Origin: Tannerellaceae bacterium
Lineage (GTDB): Bacteria; Bacteroidota; Bacteroidia; Bacteroidales; Tannerellaceae
NCBI GenBank assembly: GCA_031257015.1
Contig: JAIRPK010000016.1
Span: forward strand, 1 to 64,000
Reading direction: 5' to 3'
DNA length: 64,000 bases
In this document: positions 54,490 through 63,042 of the stretch, piece by piece
Layout: every line of letters starts with the position of its first letter
How positions within the stretch are numbered: the first letter of the stretch is position 1
Made by a program: the position numbers and the translations under genes
Notes under the pieces: model-generated
Database searches by the model: none
The model's input: the letters and a program-made list of their open reading frames with translations, nothing else
What the model was told of the DNA's origin: nothing

Positions 54490-55558
54490 GAATATTTGGT
54501 ATGGAGGTTATTGTTCGTATTTTCTCTTCTGTCTCCTGCCATTCGGCTTCAAGTACGGATGTCGGGAGGATGCCGCCGCCAGCGTAGAGGGAGATGTTTT
54601 CTTGTTCAATGTTAATGCAGCGAAGATTGACAAAGACGTCGCTGCGTCCTGCTGGTTCGAGTCGTCCGATGAACCCTGAATAGTAGCGGCGTTCGTATCC
54701 TTCGTTCGATAAGATGAACGGGACAGCAGTTTTTTGTGGGCTGCCGGATACGGCAGGCGTCGGGTGAAGCGCCTGGAGGATATTGCCTAGATGATCGTTG
54801 TCGGAGAGCTTGAATCGAAAATCAGTTCGAAGATGGGTCAAGTGTCCGGCGTCCAGTGGATATGGGCCTTGCATAATGTAATCCAGACGGAGACTGTCCA
54901 GCTGTGCTTTAATGTGTTCTACAACGAGAGATTGTTCCATCATCTCTTTCTCGCTCCATTCGGAATTATCTCCAACCCGGCGAGTGGCAGCAAGAGCTAT
55001 GGTGTGCATGGACAGACAGTCGCCTGCAAGTAGAAGTTCCGGTGTGCATCCCATCCATCGACCGGCCACGACAGAACTATATATATATACGTATAACCCG
55101 GGATAATATCGGCAGGCGGAGAGGAAGGTTGAAATGGCCGGACAGTCATTGTTCTCAACGATTTGTTTCCGCGACAGCACTATCTTGCGGAACTCCCCAC
55201 GCTCTAGCGCCGCCATGAACACGGCAAAGCGATGACGGTAGTCCTCTGTGGGCTGAGAACGAACAGGTTCTTGTGCGTGAATGCGGTAATAAGCAGGAAT
55301 AGATTCGGAGCATGGGCATGGATAGGTTTCTTCATGAAGATTACGAAGCAAAACACAAGGACATTTGTCAGATATGGCAAAGGGTGCAAAGACATATCCA
55401 TTTTGTCCATTCAATTCTTCAAGATTATATAAAGAAAGACTGTCTGCCCGATCATTCCAAAGAATGATTATCTGCTTGTCATGAGGCATACGATAGGCGA
55501 CAAAGTCACGTTCATCTGCCCAGAGCATGTTCAGGCGTTGGCTTACTCCGAGGCTCAT
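54473..55558 (-). CDS. menF: Isochorismate synthase
   Basis: 361-aa chorismate-utilising enzyme for the first committed step of menaquinone synthesis. The chorismate-binding domain covers about 105-355 (REIVLSRKQIVE-like strand, CTPELLLAGD, ALAATRR, LTHLRTDFRFKL, LHPTPAVSGSPQKTA, YSGFIGRLEP). The context next to menD argues for MenF rather than a siderophore EntC. It overlaps the upstream HAD-thioesterase gene by 4 bp. Confidence 0.93.
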   Translation of the reverse strand: MSLGVSQRLNMLWADERDFVAYRMPHDKQIIILWNDRADSLSLYNLEELNGQNGYVFAPFAISDKCPCVLLRNLHEETYPCPCSESIPAYYRIHAQEPVRSQPTEDYRHRFAVFMAALERGEFRKIVLSRKQIVENNDCPAISTFLSACRYYPGLYVYIYSSVVAGRWMGCTPELLLAGDCLSMHTIALAATRRVGDNSEWSEKEMMEQSLVVEHIKAQLDSLRLDYIMQGPYPLDAGHLTHLRTDFRFKLSDNDHLGNILQALHPTPAVSGSPQKTAVPFILSNEGYERRYYSGFIGRLEPAGRSDVFVNLRCINIEQENISLYAGGGILPTSVLEAEWQETEEKIRTITSIPNIHVFQQ

Positions 55559-56787
55559 CTTTTTTGAAGAACGCTGTTAACGACACGAACGGTGGACACC
55601 AGTTTGCCTGCCGAGGCAAAGACATCTACGTTCCATAAATGTGACGAGCGTCCGCGGTGCAGAATTGTGGCGACTGCGCGTACTGTATCTCCTTCGCGGG
55701 CTGAGGATACATGATTGCCGCTTACTTGCATACCGACGATCGTTTCATTCGGACGACAAAGTATTATTGACCCAAATCCAGCGACGGTTTCCGCCAGGGC
55801 AAGGGTCGCGCCACCGTGCAAGATGCCGAATGGTTGACGGGTGCGTTCATCTACGGGCATAGTAGCCTCAACGCGCCCCTCAGCAGCGTAAGTGTATTGT
55901 ATGCCAAGGGTGCCCATTAGAGCATGTTGCGAGTGGAGATTGATTTCGCTAAGAGGAATATCGGCTTGTCTTGCCTTGGCTAGTATGTGTTCTTCAACGG
56001 CACGGGCGACGCCGTCTTCGTCGTTTGTGGCAGTTGTGTAGTCCGTGCAGCGTTTGACATTTTCATCAGCGTTACCCATAGCTATCCCAAGGCCTGCCAT
56101 CTGAATCATGTTTATGTCACATACGCCGTTGCCTATTGCCATGATCTCCTCGGCAGAGATGGACAACATGCTCATAAGTACTCCAAGCGTATCAGCCTTG
56201 TTGATGAGTGGAGGAACTATCTCTAGAAAGTACGGCTCGGAGCGAAAGACGTCCAAAGATCCGCTCAATCGCTTCTTTAGCTTGTTTTCCAACTCTACTA
56301 AAGTATACGTATCGTCGCCGGCAATCATGCACTTACATGGAGAGAATTTGATATAAGTTGATATGTCCGCAGTCTCTATGATACGCATGTTGTTTCTTTC
56401 CGCTTCCTCCTGGATGCGAATGTGGGAGGCATTGTTTGTAATAAGTGTGTCAAGGTGGTAGGTTAGCATGGGAAGATTGCATTTGGCCGCTGAACGTTCG
56501 ATATATGGAAGGTCGGCCGGGTCGATGCGCCTCTCAAAAAGCAAATCGTTTGTTTGCATATTAATAATCTGTCCTCCGTTGTAGGACATTATATATCCGT
56601 TGTATTTATTCAACTCCAGCCGGTATGCAATTGGTCGCAACCCATGAGTGGAGCGACCAGAAGCGAGTACGATTCGCAGCCCCATTTGTTGTACGGCAAG
56701 AAGTGCTGATAGGGTTGAGGAGCTTATCTCGCGATTGTTGTTGAGTAACGTACCATCGACATCCAATACTAAAAGCTTATATTTCAT
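55555..56787 (-). CDS. HAD phosphatase (Cof type) fused to a hotdog thioesterase, likely DHNA-CoA thioesterase
   Basis: 410-aa fusion. Residues 1-270 form a Cof-type HAD hydrolase with nucleophile LDVDGTLL (D9), SGRSTHGL, and the GNGVCDINMIQMAGLGIAMGNA metal-site region. Residues 275-410 form a hotdog thioesterase of the EntH/YdiI kind, with FGILHGGATLALAETVAG carrying H324 and E333. It lies directly upstream of and overlaps menF, so the thioesterase half is probably the 1,4-dihydroxy-2-naphthoyl-CoA hydrolase (MenI step). The phosphatase substrate is unknown. There is no stop or frameshift between the halves. Confidence 0.88.
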   Translation of the reverse strand: MKYKLLVLDVDGTLLNNNREISSSTLSALLAVQQMGLRIVLASGRSTHGLRPIAYRLELNKYNGYIMSYNGGQIINMQTNDLLFERRIDPADLPYIERSAAKCNLPMLTYHLDTLITNNASHIRIQEEAERNNMRIIETADISTYIKFSPCKCMIAGDDTYTLVELENKLKKRLSGSLDVFRSEPYFLEIVPPLINKADTLGVLMSMLSISAEEIMAIGNGVCDINMIQMAGLGIAMGNADENVKRCTDYTTATNDEDGVARAVEEHILAKARQADIPLSEINLHSQHALMGTLGIQYTYAAEGRVEATMPVDERTRQPFGILHGGATLALAETVAGFGSIILCRPNETIVGMQVSGNHVSSAREGDTVRAVATILHRGRSSHLWNVDVFASAGKLVSTVRVVNSVLQKR

Positions 56788-56829
56788 TCCTGTTTATATT
56801 ATAATAATAATGTGCGTTTAATTGCGCGG

Positions 56830-56837
56830 CAAAGATA
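56830..56837 (-). promoter_or_regulatory. -7 promoter element for the HAD-menF-menD unit
   Basis: Minus-strand TATCTTTG, 43 bp upstream of the start codon. The -33 element is not evident. Confidence 0.5.
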
Positions 56838-57616
56838 CAGATTAGTGTAGAAATATATTGCGCAACTGCGCAGTAGCATCTGCTGACATCCGTCATATCT
56901 CCACCTCCTGAACATTCCCGCTCTCACCGCAACGCTTTCAGAGCATGTCGCGAGCACCCTTGACAAGTTCTCGCGTGCCCTTTAGAGTATCAAAATGCAA
57001 CAGAAATAAATACAGAAATTTAAACGATGACGATTGATTTTAAATGTATCATTATATTTGTGTCAATAAAACTATAACATGATTAAGACCTTAAAAATGC
57101 AACACATTTTTAAAGATTACACATTAAAACGAAGAATAATTATTATCCATTTAACAATAATTTTTTTTACGACTAGATTCAAATTATTTTTAAGCGTCGC
57201 CATCATGCGCTAGATGGTATTTTTACTAATTGTACTGAGAATGCACTCAGCACAGCCGATACCTTAATTCATGCTGAGAACGAAAGCGGGACAAGTACTA
57301 TTGATTTGATTGAAAATTTCAGAAAAATCACAAATCAAAACTTGATGACAATGTTCAAATATACATTAACATGTATTAAGCCATGAAAGCATACGCACAA
57401 TTCAGTCTGTGATATTTATGCTAACAATCCCTTAAGCAGTTAAAGACATTTACTGTTTTTCCGTTCTCTCACTTCTATTTGCAACAGCCATTTTTAAATA
57501 TATATCATAATATTATGTTGTTATGCAGTCCATCCTATTTAGGATTCCAGTATTTTCTAAACCTTATTACATACCAAAACCAGGAAAGAACGAAAGGAGA
57601 ATCAAATCAAATAGCG
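56838..57616. other. Intergenic region with a possible gene remnant
   Basis: About 780 bp without a convincing gene. A perfect TATATTTG (about 57053-57060) precedes a 44-codon frame (ATG 57079, stop 57211-57213) with a hydrophobic middle. In a neighbouring frame, about 57174-57389, the sequence reads as normal protein (for example DGIFTNCTENALSTADTLIH) but has no start. This could be a decayed gene. A weak ~22-bp direct repeat lies near 56950-56993. Confidence 0.3.
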
Positions 57617-57659
57617 CAAAAACAAAAAGCCTGGTAAAATGCTTTATTTACCGGGCTTT
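57617..57659 (-). terminator. Intrinsic terminator after tRNA-Ser
   Basis: On the minus strand AAAGCCCGGTAAA pairs with TTTACCAGGCTTT (one G-T), loop TAAAGCA, followed by TTGTTTTTG. Confidence 0.8.
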
Positions 57660-57695
57660 GAGATGTCTTGCTATTCAATAAAATGCTTCGAGAAG

Positions 57696-57782
57696 CGGAA
57701 GGAGGGGGATTCGAACCCCCGGTACAGAAACCCGTACGACAGTTTAGCAAACTGTTGGTTTAAGCCACTCACCCATCCTTCC
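57696..57782 (-). tRNA. tRNA-Ser (anticodon GCT)
   Basis: 87-nt type II tRNA. The acceptor stem GGAAGGA pairs with TCCTTCC, the anticodon stem ACAGT/ACTGT encloses TTGCTAA (anticodon GCT, reads AGC/AGU), a long variable arm (GTACGGGTTTCTGTAC) and a GGTTCGAAT T-loop are present. CCA is not encoded. Confidence 0.96.
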
Positions 57783-57806
57783 AAAGACCACTCTTTAAAT
57801 CGACGA

Positions 57807-57837
57807 CAAATATAGAGCATATTTCCGAATAAACAAT
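57807..57837 (-). promoter_or_regulatory. Promoter for tRNA-Ser
   Basis: Minus-strand ATTG (plus 57834-57837), a 19-nt spacer, and perfect TATATTTG (plus 57807-57814), 24 bp before the tRNA. Confidence 0.8.
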
Positions 57838-57903
57838 AGAAACTATGGCCTATGTCCAAAAAAGACACTAATTTTACGCCCGGTTTTAGTAAGATATATC
57901 ATC

Positions 57904-58956
57904 ATGATACAACAATTAAAGAACATATCAGCCAATGTACTCAAGCTCTTGGCAATCGCATTAATAATTATTTTGTGTGGAATCGCATATCTGGGATACC
58001 GCCTGCTGTACAGCCCCGACTTTGAAAGCAACAACAAAGAACCAATATACATATATATAAACCGAAGTACAACCTTTGAACAACTATGCGAAGCCCTGGC
58101 AACAACCGCACATTGCAAGCGAATAAAAGACTTTGTCTTCCTCGCCGAGAAACTTAACTACCCCGAAAACATGAAAACAGGGCGCTACGCCGTCTTCTCC
58201 GGAATGAACCACCTCGATCTGCTCAATCGACTGAGAAGAGGACAGCAAAAAGCCGTCCGGATAACATTCAATAACGTCCGCCTCACAGAAGAACTCGCCG
58301 AACGCCTCGCCGACCAACTAATGATCACCAAAGAAGAAATCATATCACTGCTGCAAGACCAGGACTTCTGCAACTCACAAGGCTTCTCAACAACCACTAT
58401 CACAACAATGTTCATCCCCAACACATACGAAATGTACTGGAACATCACCGCAGAAAACCTCATCGCACGCATGAGAGTCGAATACGACACATTCTGGAAC
58501 AAAGACCGGATGGAAAAAGCAGACGACGCAGGCCTCACACCCGTCGAAACATCCATACTCGCATCAATCGTAGAAGAAGAATCCGCCGTCGAAGACGAAT
58601 ACCCCACAATCGCAGGACTATACATCAACCGCCTGAAAAAAGGCATGTTACTCCAAGCAGACCCAACAGTCAAATACTCCGTCGGAGACTTCACACTGCG
58701 CCGAATACTCGACAAACACAAAACAGTCAAATCCCCCTACAATACATACATGCACACCGGCCTCCCACCAGGACCAATACGCTTCCCCTCCATAAAAGCA
58801 ATCGACGCCGTACTCAACTTCAAACACCACAAATACCTGTACATGTGCGCAAAAGAAGACTTCTCAGGACGTCACAACTTCTCAGCAACACTAACAGAAC
58901 ACACCCACAACGCCTCGCGCTACCACTCGGAACTAAACCGCCGACGAATCCGCTAA
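57904..58956 (+). CDS. mltG: Endolytic murein transglycosylase MltG
   Basis: 350-aa inner-membrane enzyme that cuts nascent glycan strands and sets their length. It has one N-terminal membrane helix (about 13-35), a LysM-like region about 45-125 and the YceG domain about 130-340 with TPVETSILASIVEEESAVEDEYPTIAGLYINRL (catalytic Glu in the SIVEEE stretch), LLQADPTVKYS and the C-terminal YNTYMHTGLPPGPI motif. Length is normal. The coding strand becomes strongly A+C-rich along the gene. Confidence 0.94.
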   Translation: MIQQLKNISANVLKLLAIALIIILCGIAYLGYRLLYSPDFESNNKEPIYIYINRSTTFEQLCEALATTAHCKRIKDFVFLAEKLNYPENMKTGRYAVFSGMNHLDLLNRLRRGQQKAVRITFNNVRLTEELAERLADQLMITKEEIISLLQDQDFCNSQGFSTTTITTMFIPNTYEMYWNITAENLIARMRVEYDTFWNKDRMEKADDAGLTPVETSILASIVEEESAVEDEYPTIAGLYINRLKKGMLLQADPTVKYSVGDFTLRRILDKHKTVKSPYNTYMHTGLPPGPIRFPSIKAIDAVLNFKHHKYLYMCAKEDFSGRHNFSATLTEHTHNASRYHSELNRRRIR

Positions 58957-58998
58957 GCAACAACACAACAACAAAAAAAACATAACACCATATATATA

Positions 58999-60588
58999 AT
59001 GAGTAAAAACCTCTTCCTCGGCGACGAAGCCATCGCACAAGCAGCCCTCGACGCCGGCCTCGCCGGAGTATACGCCTACCCAGGCACACCATCAACCGAA
59101 ATAACCGAATACATACAAAACTCCCCCCAAGCCAAACAAAACAACATCCACTGCCGTTGGAGCACCAACGAAAAAACCGCAATGGAAGCCGCACTAGGAA
59201 TGAGCTACGCCGGCAAACGAGCACTATGCTGCATGAAACACGTAGGCCTCAACGTCGCCGCAGACTGCTTCATGAACACCGCAATCAGCGGCATCAACGG
59301 AGGCCTCATCATCGTAACAGCAGACGACCCATCAATGCACTCGTCACAAAACGAACAAGACAATCGAATCTACGGCGACTTCGCAATGCTCCCAATGCTC
59401 GAACCCACAGACCAGCAAGAAGCATACAACATGATATACCACGGATTCGACCTCTCCGAACAACTCGGCTACCCAATACTCCTAAGAATAACCACACGAA
59501 TGGCACACTCGCGAGCAGGCGTCCAGCGACAACCAACCATCCAGCAAAAACCCATCAGCTTCCCAACAGACAAAAGCCGATTCATCCTGCTGCCAGTCAA
59601 CGCCCGACGCAGATTCAAAGACCTCCTCAACGCACAACACACCTTCACACAAGCATCCGAAACATCACCATACAACCACTACTACCCCACAACACACAAC
59701 ACAACAACAGCCATCATCACCACCGGAATAGCCTTCAACTACCTCCGCGAAAACTACCCCGACACATTCGACCGCCCAGTCCTCAAAATCTCACAATACC
59801 CACTCCCACGCAAGCAAGTCGAACAAATCGCACAAGCCAGCGAAATCCTCATCCTCGAAGAAGGATACCCATACGTAGAACAACAACTAAAAGGCTTCCT
59901 CCACCGCGGAATAACCATCCACGGACGCCTCGACGGAACACTTCCGAGAGACGGCGAACTCAACCCCGACATAATCGCCCAAGCCCTCGGCCACACCCCC
60001 GCCCCCACACCCCCACCCTCCCAAATCATCCTCCCCAGACCCCCCGCACTATGCACCGGCTGCGGACACCGAGACCTCTACGACGCCCTCAACGAAGTCC
60101 TCAAAGACTACGGCAACAACGCCAAAGTATTCAGCGACATAGGATGCTACACCCTCGGCGCACTCCCCCCATTCACCGCCATAGACACATGTATCGACAT
60201 GGGAGCATCAATAACCATGGCCAAAGGCGCCGCAGACGCAGGCGTATTCCCAGCAATAAGCGTCATCGGCGACTCAACATTCGCCCACTCCGGAATGACC
60301 GGACTGCTCGACTGCGTAAACGCAAAATCCCCCATAACAATCATCATATCAGACAACCAAACAACAGCAATGACCGGCGGACAAGACTCAGCAGCAACCA
60401 CACGCATAGAAAACATCTGCAAAGGCATCGGCGTAGAAGAAGAACACCTCCACGTCATCACCCCACTCCCCAAAAACCGCGAACAAACCATCGCAACCCT
60501 CCGCAAAGAAATCGCATACCAAGGCCTCTCAGTCATCATCCCCCGAAGAGAATGTATCCAAACACTCAAACGCAAAAAAAAATCATAA
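58999..60588 (+). CDS. iorA: Indolepyruvate:ferredoxin oxidoreductase, alpha subunit (no ferredoxin domain)
   Basis: 529-aa ThDP enzyme that, with IorB, oxidatively decarboxylates aryl pyruvates to acyl-CoA with ferredoxin as acceptor. The N-terminal pyrimidine domain has VYAYPGTPSTEITEYIQ and ADDPSMHSSQNEQDNR; the C-terminal ThDP domain has LCTGCGHRDLYDAL, the DIGCYTLG and GDSTFAHSGMTGLLD metal motif, and DNQTTAMTGGQ. It ends at PRRECIQTLKRKKKS and so lacks the two-cluster ferredoxin module present at the C-terminus of longer (about 600-aa) homologues. It starts 42 bp after mltG; iorB follows after 2 bp. Confidence 0.93.
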   Translation: MSKNLFLGDEAIAQAALDAGLAGVYAYPGTPSTEITEYIQNSPQAKQNNIHCRWSTNEKTAMEAALGMSYAGKRALCCMKHVGLNVAADCFMNTAISGINGGLIIVTADDPSMHSSQNEQDNRIYGDFAMLPMLEPTDQQEAYNMIYHGFDLSEQLGYPILLRITTRMAHSRAGVQRQPTIQQKPISFPTDKSRFILLPVNARRRFKDLLNAQHTFTQASETSPYNHYYPTTHNTTTAIITTGIAFNYLRENYPDTFDRPVLKISQYPLPRKQVEQIAQASEILILEEGYPYVEQQLKGFLHRGITIHGRLDGTLPRDGELNPDIIAQALGHTPAPTPPPSQIILPRPPALCTGCGHRDLYDALNEVLKDYGNNAKVFSDIGCYTLGALPPFTAIDTCIDMGASITMAKGAADAGVFPAISVIGDSTFAHSGMTGLLDCVNAKSPITIIISDNQTTAMTGGQDSAATTRIENICKGIGVEEEHLHVITPLPKNREQTIATLRKEIAYQGLSVIIPRRECIQTLKRKKKS

Positions 60589-60590
60589 CC

Positions 60591-61169
60591 ATGAAAACAA
60601 ACATCATCATCGCAGGCGTCGGCGGCCAAGGAATCCTCACCATCGCCGCCGTCATCGCCACAGCAGCAATCAACAACAACCTGCACATCAAACAATCAGA
60701 AGTCCACGGCATGAGCCAGCGCGGAGGCGACGTCCAGTCACACCTCCGAATATCAGACACACCAATCGCATCCGACCTCATCCCACTCGGACAAGCAAAC
60801 CTCATCATCTCCCTCGAACCAATGGAAAGCCTCCGATACACCCACTACCTGCGGCCCGACGGATGGAACGTCACAACCGACGAACCCTTCATAAACATCC
60901 CCAACTACCCCGACCAGACAACACTCCGCAACGAACTCAACAAAAACCCCAATACCACAATACTATCCCTCAGCACAATCCCACAAACAATCAACACCAA
61001 CCGCCACGCCAACATCATCCTCCTCGGCGCAGCATCACCCCACATCGACATCCCCCGCCAAGCACTCGAAACAAGCATCCGCAACCTCTTCGCACGCAAG
61101 GGAGAAGACATCGTCGCCGCCAACCTCGCCGCCTTCGCCGCAGGCTATCGCAGCGTCGCCACACCATAA
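60591..61169 (+). CDS. iorB: Indolepyruvate:ferredoxin oxidoreductase, beta subunit
   Basis: 192-aa gamma-type subunit of the 2-oxoacid:ferredoxin oxidoreductase family. It begins MKTNIIIAGVGGQGILT, contains SEVHGMSQRGGDVQSHLRI and ends with an ANLAAFAAGY helix, all typical of IorB. The frame runs open upstream through iorA in another phase, but the ATG at 60591, 2 bp after the iorA stop, is clearly the start. Same A+C-rich coding strand as iorA. Confidence 0.93.
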   Translation: MKTNIIIAGVGGQGILTIAAVIATAAINNNLHIKQSEVHGMSQRGGDVQSHLRISDTPIASDLIPLGQANLIISLEPMESLRYTHYLRPDGWNVTTDEPFINIPNYPDQTTLRNELNKNPNTTILSLSTIPQTINTNRHANIILLGAASPHIDIPRQALETSIRNLFARKGEDIVAANLAAFAAGYRSVATP

Positions 61170-61181
61170 CCCCCCACAACC

Positions 61182-61212
61182 GTTATCCGGCAACACCAGC
61201 TTGCCGGATAAC
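61182..61212 (+). terminator. Hairpin after iorB
   Basis: Perfect 12-bp inverted repeat GTTATCCGGCAA / TTGCCGGATAAC with a 7-nt loop, 12 bp after the stop. No T-tract follows, so it may be a processing or stabilising hairpin. Confidence 0.55.
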
Positions 61213-62324
61213 ACACCCGCCGCCCCAAACCCCACCCACCACAACCACATCAACATATCCCCCACAAAACACACAACACAACCACCACACCCACTCAACA
61301 AAACCACCAACCCCACATTCACCCACTCAACACCCTCCCCTTAACAAACCCAACAAAAAACACCCGGCACAACCACCACAACCCATCCCCCACAACCAGT
61401 ATCCCCCCATTCACATAACCACCACACATATCGCCAACCCACGAGTTGGCACACCGCCAACCAGCCAGTTTGCGCATCGCCAACCCACGAGTTGGCGCAC
61501 CACCAACCCGCAAGTTGGCGATCCCACATATTAACAGTCGCCACCCCATCGCACACACAGTAGCCCCCCACTCCAATAAACAAACAACAACAAAACATCC
61601 GCATTATTAAACATCCCCAACACGCCAGTGCAAACAAACAGAAGATTACCACACATCGCCACACAAATAAACCATAATAAAAAACACATTTCGCATATAA
61701 AAAAACAGAAAACAGGACAGTAAAATCCACTTAATACATGCACAAAAAAAAGAACAACACAACCACTATCATCACTCGCAAATGAACATAAAAAAAGAGG
61801 CTAACCTCACGGTCGACCTCCTACATAATAATTAATAAAAATTCAAATTTATATTTCAAATAAACAATGATATTGTCGTAAAAAAAAACAATCAACTGCA
61901 AGAAAAAAGCCCATGCACAGCAATAGATCCGGCAGTCGCAACAAGGCAGACATTCCCCGTTGCCACACTCACCCTCTCCATTGTCAGACAGCTTTTTACA
62001 GAATGTTTCTTCATGAGAAAAACAATGCCCACATCGACATTAAAACGCAAAAACATACACCCAATATAAGCCACGTCCAATATCCGGCAAACCATCCATT
62101 CCATTCTCGTCAAAATGATAAAAACAAACACAGGGAAAGCTCGTTTAAACAAGTTGCAGAACAGCAAAAAAACAACAGGATAATCGTCGAAATAATGAAT
62201 AATGTTTTTGCTCCCATAAGATTAATAATTAAACGGCTAAAAACTCAATCGGCTATATGTTTCGCAGGCAAACCGACTGGCGTTATGCGTAACATATAAC
62301 CGACTGCTGACAATTAGTTCCTTA
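61213..62324. other. Intergenic region between iorB and aqpZ
   Basis: About 1.1 kb, very A+C-rich up to about 61.8 kb (line 61201-61260: 49 of 60 bases are A or C), then A+T-rich. It holds the 23-bp repeats at 61432-61523. The open frames on either strand lack any motif or credible start. Confidence 0.45.
61432..61523. repeat. 23-bp tandem repeat with hairpin cores, 4 units
   Basis: CGCCAACC (last copy CACCAACC) recurs at 61432, 61455, 61478 and 61501, each 23 bp apart. In each unit GCCAAC and GTTGGC (GTTTGC in the second) form a short inverted repeat around a 6-nt centre. Confidence 0.88.
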
Positions 62325-62999
62325 TTATTCCTTAATACATTTCCACGCTCCTGCCGCCAGCGCAGCGCCGATGAACGGCGCAACGATAAACAGCCATAAT
62401 TGCGATAGAGCGTCCCCGCCCTCGAAGATTGCGGGAGCGATGCTGCGTGCCGGGTTGACCGACGTTCCTGTGAGCGGTATGCAAACGATATGCACAAGGA
62501 CAAGCGTCAGTCCGATGGCCAGTCCGGCCAGATTTCCCGCGCCTTTTTTAGCATCCGTCGTGCCGAGAACAACCAGTACGAATATAAATGTAAAGACTGT
62601 TTCGGCGATAAAAGCCTGGCATAATGCGCCGTCGGTAAAGCTGTTCGCCCCTGTTTGCGTCGGCCCGCCGTTGCTGCCTGTCGAGACCAGTGCGAAAAGG
62701 ACTGTCGAGCCAATCAACGCGCCTATCACCTGAAACAGCATGTACATGCCGGCGTCCTTGGCATTGATGCGCCCGGAGAGGAACGCGCCCAGCGTTATTG
62801 CCGGATTGATATGGCATCCTGAGATTCCGCCAATTGTATAAGCCATTGCGATAACCGCGAGGCCGAAAGCCAAGGCTACGCCTAAAGTTCCGACACCCGT
62901 CCCGACCGCCTCGGCAGAGGCCCCTGCAAAGATTGCGCTTCCGCACCCCATCAGAACTAAGGTCATAGTTCCGATCATTTCTGCTAAATACTTCTTCAT
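62325..62999 (-). CDS. aqpZ: Aquaporin (MIP family, AqpZ-like)
   Basis: 224-aa channel with six membrane helices and two NPA half-helices: SGCHINPAITLGAF (about 60-73) and GTSVNPARSIAPAIF (about 178-192). A His/Arg-containing selectivity filter and short loops point to a water channel rather than a glycerol facilitator. It stands alone. No clear promoter was found in the ~40 bp upstream. Confidence 0.93.
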   Translation of the reverse strand: MKKYLAEMIGTMTLVLMGCGSAIFAGASAEAVGTGVGTLGVALAFGLAVIAMAYTIGGISGCHINPAITLGAFLSGRINAKDAGMYMLFQVIGALIGSTVLFALVSTGSNGGPTQTGANSFTDGALCQAFIAETVFTFIFVLVVLGTTDAKKGAGNLAGLAIGLTLVLVHIVCIPLTGTSVNPARSIAPAIFEGGDALSQLWLFIVAPFIGAALAAGAWKCIKE

Positions 63000-63042
63000 T
63001 TTGTTATGTTCTTTATATGGTTTAAAAAAATGTGCACGATGC

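Noticed and set aside
59157..61169. 670-codon plus-strand frame across iorA
   Set aside because: The N-terminal part is an Arg/His/Asn/Pro-rich shadow of iorA created by the A+C bias. Only the part from 60591 is a gene (iorB).
61892..62299. Frames on both strands between the 23-bp repeats and aqpZ
   Set aside because: No recognisable domain, no promoter, and both strands are open over the same bases.
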